Part shown: piece by piece, positions 60,344 through 64,000 of the stretch | How positions within the stretch are numbered: the first letter of the stretch is position 1 | How the letters are laid out: each line of letters begins with the position of its first letter | Origin: Musa acuminata AAA Group | Lineage: Eukaryota; Streptophyta; Magnoliopsida; Zingiberales; Musaceae | DNA: 64,000 bases | Direction: 5' to 3' | Assembly (NCBI RefSeq): GCF_036884655.1 | Contig: NC_088330.1 | Coordinates: 34,844,001 to 34,908,000, forward strand | Position numbers and translations under genes: made by a program | Notes under the pieces: generated by a model | Told to the model about the DNA's origin: nothing | The model's input: only the letters and a program-made list of their open reading frames with translations | The model's database searches: none

Positions 60344-61160
60344 CGCCCCCCTTTCTTCTACGCCGCAACTGGAGCTACAAGAGGAGGGCAGGCGATGGAA
60401 GATTGCTTACAGATCTCTGTCTTCTTCCATCTCCTTGCCACGACCTTTAGGGCGACGCAGATGGGTTTCCTTCTTCCTTTGCCTTCCTCTTCTTCGTCGT
60501 TGGATGGTTGGGAGATGGGGTTGGGTTGTAAGTTAAGGTAACGTGGACCAGCGTTAATCGGACCATATTAAGGCGGAGGCGTATTTGCTTTACTGTACTT
60601 TCCGTAAGTCGGTTTGCTTCCAATTTTAACCCAGCGTCTCAACATGGGACACCACGTCCCACATAACAACCAATCACAAGACAGGTGCATCTCGAGTACG
60701 TAATCAATGAGTGGAAAAGCAATGCCATGGGTGCCATCATGAGGCGATCGGGTCTCTTCAGCCGCTGGATACGGATCTCTTCCGCTGCAAGATTCGTGCG
60801 TCTCCGATGAGACGGGGTGGGTGGGTGCAGTGTGATGAGGGATTAACCCACATTAATTCGTCCTCTTGTCCTAACTCGGGTAATGGTGATGATGATGAGA
60901 GTTGTTATCGCAATTAACAGAAACAATAATAACGCTAAGTTGGGGGGTGAAGGGAGCAGACATTTGGGCGAAGGCAGGAGGGAAGCGCTCTGGGAATCGA
61001 ATTACGGAATCGAAGAGTTTGAATTCGAATGCGCAGTTGGGTGGCAGCGCAACGTGTCGCCGGCCGTTTGTCATCTTGTGGGCGCGCCGCCCCTGTGCAC
61101 TGGACCATGTCACGTGTTCCGCGCGAGAAATAATAATTCCAGATGGAACAGCAGCAGCCG
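60344..61160. other. 5' region of the PMI-related gene
   Basis: GC-rich DNA to about 60.5 kb is probably leader and promoter of the minus-strand gene. No firm TATA box was seen. Open frames on both strands are compositional shadows. From 60.6 to 61.16 kb no gene was recognised. Confidence 0.4.
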
Positions 61161-61162
61161 TG

Positions 61163-61163
<1 letters not shown>

Positions 61164-61228
<65 letters not shown>
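61164..61228. repeat. (ATT)n trinucleotide microsatellite, about 21 units
   Basis: Uninterrupted TTA/ATT repeats of about 65 bp. They create poly-Tyr, poly-Ile and poly-Asn open frames on both strands that are not genes. Confidence 0.97.
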
Positions 61229-61418
61229 TGCTAACACTAATAAGTTCAATTAATTCAATTGAACTTATTATTATTTTGTATCAATTAATTCAATAATTGT
61301 AAGAGTCCGATTACTTATAAAACATGTATCTAATACGGTAACATGTTACGAATCGATTTATATTTTAAAACATTACAAATAAATTAATTAATCAAAATTA
61401 GATTTGGAACTCCATTTC

Positions 61419-61489
61419 ATCCTTTCATATATGAATTATACTAATATGTATAACCATCATCCTTTCATATATGAATTATACTAATATAG
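61419..61489. repeat. Short tandem duplication (40-bp offset)
   Basis: CATCCTTTCATATATGAATT, then ATACTAATAT, occurs at about 61419 and again at about 61459. Confidence 0.85.
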
Positions 61490-63270
61490 TTGCTAGTGTC
61501 AACTAAGTCTCTCTTCTATCTTAGTTTCAATTGCAAGCATCAACTATAAGATAAATTAAGCTGGCATGCAATTGCTATTTGTAGCATTTACATCTTGTAA
61601 TAACAACATGTAAGTAGTACTTTTAGTTACAGGTTAAATTACATATTCTAATAACCAAAAGTTTGTAGCAAGAAGTGTTATCAAGCAAACATCACACACT
61701 CTTTTAAGTTTCCTAGCACTTGAAGAAAGGAATAGATGAAAGGAGGAAAAGACAATAGATGATAGCAACTCCTAGATTGTTCTGGTAATCAAAACTACTT
61801 ATAGTACAGTAACATGACTGAACAAAGTACAAACTGTGGAAACCACTTTTTGCCTGTAAAACTTAATACGATGATACTGACCCTCCCCAGATTCAAGTGA
61901 GCCTCATGCAATGGACCTTCCCCTTTTTACTAGATCCACCACTTGATCTAGTTCTTGGTTGATGTGTTCATCTCAAATTTCTTCTTCTTGGTTGATGTGT
62001 TCATCCCCTTCTTACTATAGTTATGTAAAATCCACCTGGTAGACTGGCAATGCATGACAACAGAATGAAGCTCTCATCGGTCCATGTGGTCATGGATACT
62101 TGGAAGATTTGGAGGATAGCATGTATCTGATAGGACATGAAGGAACCGCAAGGGCCATGGTTGCCACCACGAACACAGCTTGGATCAAAATATAAGTGGT
62201 GGATCGGTTCTGATCACCTAGTGTATTTGCCTCTTGAGCCTTCTTTGAGAGTTCCCTGCATCATCCACATAAGAACTTCAATAAGACTAAAAGTATGATC
62301 CTCCGGATTTACGAAAACAAATGCACTGACACTGCACATGGAAGATAGTTATGCTCTACGTTCTACAAGAGACTCGCTACATTTAAATCCATCAGATACT
62401 TCTTGAGCAATAGATGTCGACCACATTACCCACCCATAAAAGTTTACTTTTTTTACAATGGGGGTTCTTTGTTTCAGCATTGCATAATGTAATGTGTGAT
62501 TGAGCAAGCTGAAGTATCAAACATCAAGGAGCCTGTGATCACCCTCAAGTTGATCAAGCAATTGGTTGTTCGAAAGTAAGATAATTTTCAAGGGCTATTA
62601 AGTTATGCAAGGAACCTAGATCACCAATTGAAGTTCTACCGGTTTGAGCCAAATAAAATCTGCTGAAGTTAAATAAAAGTGTAACCCATTACTATTATTT
62701 CACCATAAAAGCATTATGAACAGTAGGAAAACTATCCATCTATCCACAATACTAAGCCGTAATAGTAGGTAAACTATGCCTACAACTTCAGCTTTCAACA
62801 TTTCATACTATATATCAGATATCTTGTCAGTTATCATGAAATTTTACAGCTTTAAATAAAGATCATGGTTTTTGTCATTCATTTTTGTTAATATTAACAA
62901 GCACTAAAAGAAACAGCTATTTGCCATCAAGTAGATAGCTGACTCACAGGGTAATAGATGTACAAGTAACACTAAAGTTGGAATAAACACCAGGCTATTC
63001 TGCCAAACAATCAATGCCAAGCAGGTGGCCCTTAGAGGAAGTTGGACATGAGCTATTTATGTTTTCCAACATGTTCCAAGGAAAGGAGGGGAATGGAGAC
63101 ACAATTATCCTTTGGCAAAAGAAAAGCAAACCAATAAAAGGTTTCAATCTTTTGAAAGAAGAGTAGGATTGCTAGGAAGTGGTAGCAGATATTCTCTAAA
63201 AGACCATGATAGTTTGTATTCTGTACTCAAAAGTTGGCCCTGTATATCAAAGTAGAAAGGCTTCCCATTG
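61490..63270. other. Unrecognised AT-rich DNA
   Basis: No open frame with family resemblance, no RNA gene. TTCTTGGTTGATGTGTTCATC occurs twice near 61.95 and 61.99 kb. It could be intron of a gene beginning to the right of the window, but nothing shows this. Confidence 0.4.
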
Positions 63271-63745
63271 GGATAAATATATCTTAATAACAAACACAAA
63301 ATTCCTCTGACACAGTGAATAAGAACAATAAACTTTGAATAGAACTAATAAAGATACCTGTACAGGCTGTATGGACAGACCACAACACTGAGCAATACAA
63401 GATGGAATCGGTTGTGTGTTATCTTTTTCTTGTTTCAATAACTATAGCCTCTGAAATGGACAGATGCCCACAGACTCTAATCAAAAAGAGCACAACCGAA
63501 GCAAGCAGAAACATTTGTGTCACTTTGATCCTTTGACTAATGAATTTGACTGGGATAAGTTTATCTTAATAACAAACACAAAATTCTCATGACACAGTGA
63601 ACAAGAACAATAAACTTTGAACAGAACTAATAAAGATACTCATACAGGGTATATGGACAGAACACAACACCAAGCAATAGAAGATGGAATCGGCTATGTG
63701 TTATCTTTTTCTTGTTTCAATAACTATAGCCTCTGAAATGGACAT
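63271..63745. repeat. Direct repeat of about 193 bp, offset 282 bp
   Basis: The segment starting GGATAAATATATCTTAATAA at 63271 (to about 63463) recurs at 63553-63745, through TAATAAAGATAC, AAGATGGAATCGG and TCTTTTTCTTGTTTCAATAA to CTCTGAAATGGACA. A unique spacer of about 90 bp separates the copies. Similarity is high, so the duplication is fairly young. Confidence 0.88.
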
Positions 63746-64000
63746 TCACATAAAGGTCTCATAATTTCTACTGATTTTGTTGTCACTTTGGTGTGAAGTC
63801 TCCTCCTAGGGTTCACTTCTGACGCAAAGCAACATAAGGAGTCACAGCTAGGGCTTTCTCATGCTACAGCTTGAAGCAAGCTCACACCAATCCTCGGTTT
63901 CTTAAGGCTTCGATAATAACTCGTTAACACTAAAATAAATCAAAATGCACCAAATCTAAAGAATTCCGAACAAATGTTACCTGAAAACATCCAAGTCTAT
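63746..64000. other. Right edge, nothing recognised
   Basis: No feature could be supported in the last 255 bases. Confidence 0.4.

Noticed and set aside
60883..61296. Frames with long poly-Tyr, poly-Ile or poly-Asn
   Set aside because: They arise from the (ATT)n microsatellite.
1..64000. tRNA or rRNA genes
   Set aside because: I looked for tRNA T-loop wording (GGTTCGAATCC-like) and rRNA signatures by eye and saw none. A covariance-model search would be needed to exclude them.
1..64000. Endogenous viral sequence (pararetrovirus, common in some monocots)
   Set aside because: The reverse-transcriptase-related pieces at 27.3-28.3 and 39.5-39.8 kb read as Ty3/gypsy. No movement-protein or coat-protein-like region was seen.

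Overview
The window is plant nuclear DNA. It has intron-rich genes, AT-rich intergenic DNA with decayed LTR retrotransposons, and plant-only gene families. The first exons of several genes are very GC-rich (near 22.3 kb and 59.7-60.3 kb) while their later parts are AT-rich. That gradient and the character of the repeats suggest a non-grass monocot, possibly a banana relative (Zingiberales/Musaceae). This is an inference; no species-diagnostic sequence was tested.

Layout, left to right. (1) 1-22.4 kb, minus strand: the 5' two-thirds of an SCD1-type DENN-domain gene. Eighteen coding segments could be joined in frame. The gene runs off the left edge, and its introns carry several local tandem duplications and TE debris. 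(2) 22.4-29.4 kb: gene-poor DNA with AT microsatellites, a decayed Ty3/gypsy pol fragment, and next to it a scrap of Bowman-Birk inhibitor (BBI) gene 3' flank. (3) 29.7-33.8 kb: two intact two-exon BBI genes in divergent orientation, each encoding 106 residues, with an LTR-like fragment between them. (4) 35.6-38.3 kb, plus strand: a five-exon SWIM zinc-finger/MULE-transposase-derived gene with a GC-AG intron. (5) 38.3-43.7 kb: LTR-type direct repeats, a Ty3/gypsy RNase H fragment and a 35-bp minisatellite. (6) 43.97-54.49 kb, plus strand: a complete eleven-exon translation initiation factor eIF5B gene with one 4.7-kb intron. (7) 56.6-60.3 kb, minus strand: a complete two-exon gene for a PLASTID MOVEMENT IMPAIRED1-RELATED type protein, with an N-terminal NT-C2 domain and a C-terminal LysM-like segment. 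(8) 60.3-64 kb: no recognisable gene; an ATT microsatellite and a local duplication.

The genes do not form a pathway. They are ordinary housekeeping or cell-biology genes (membrane traffic, translation, organelle movement), a transposase-derived nuclear protein and a small protease-inhibitor cluster. Exon boundaries below were joined by hand from GT/AG (one GC/AG) sites, reading-frame continuity and recalled family similarity; transcripts were not available. I did not find convincing evidence of an undescribed biological system. The most distinctive observations are a stop-free 78-nt intron in SCD1, an intronic duplication that copies a 5' splice site, a GC-AG intron in the SWIM gene, the BBI inverted pair plus remnant, and the LysM-like end of the PMI-related protein.
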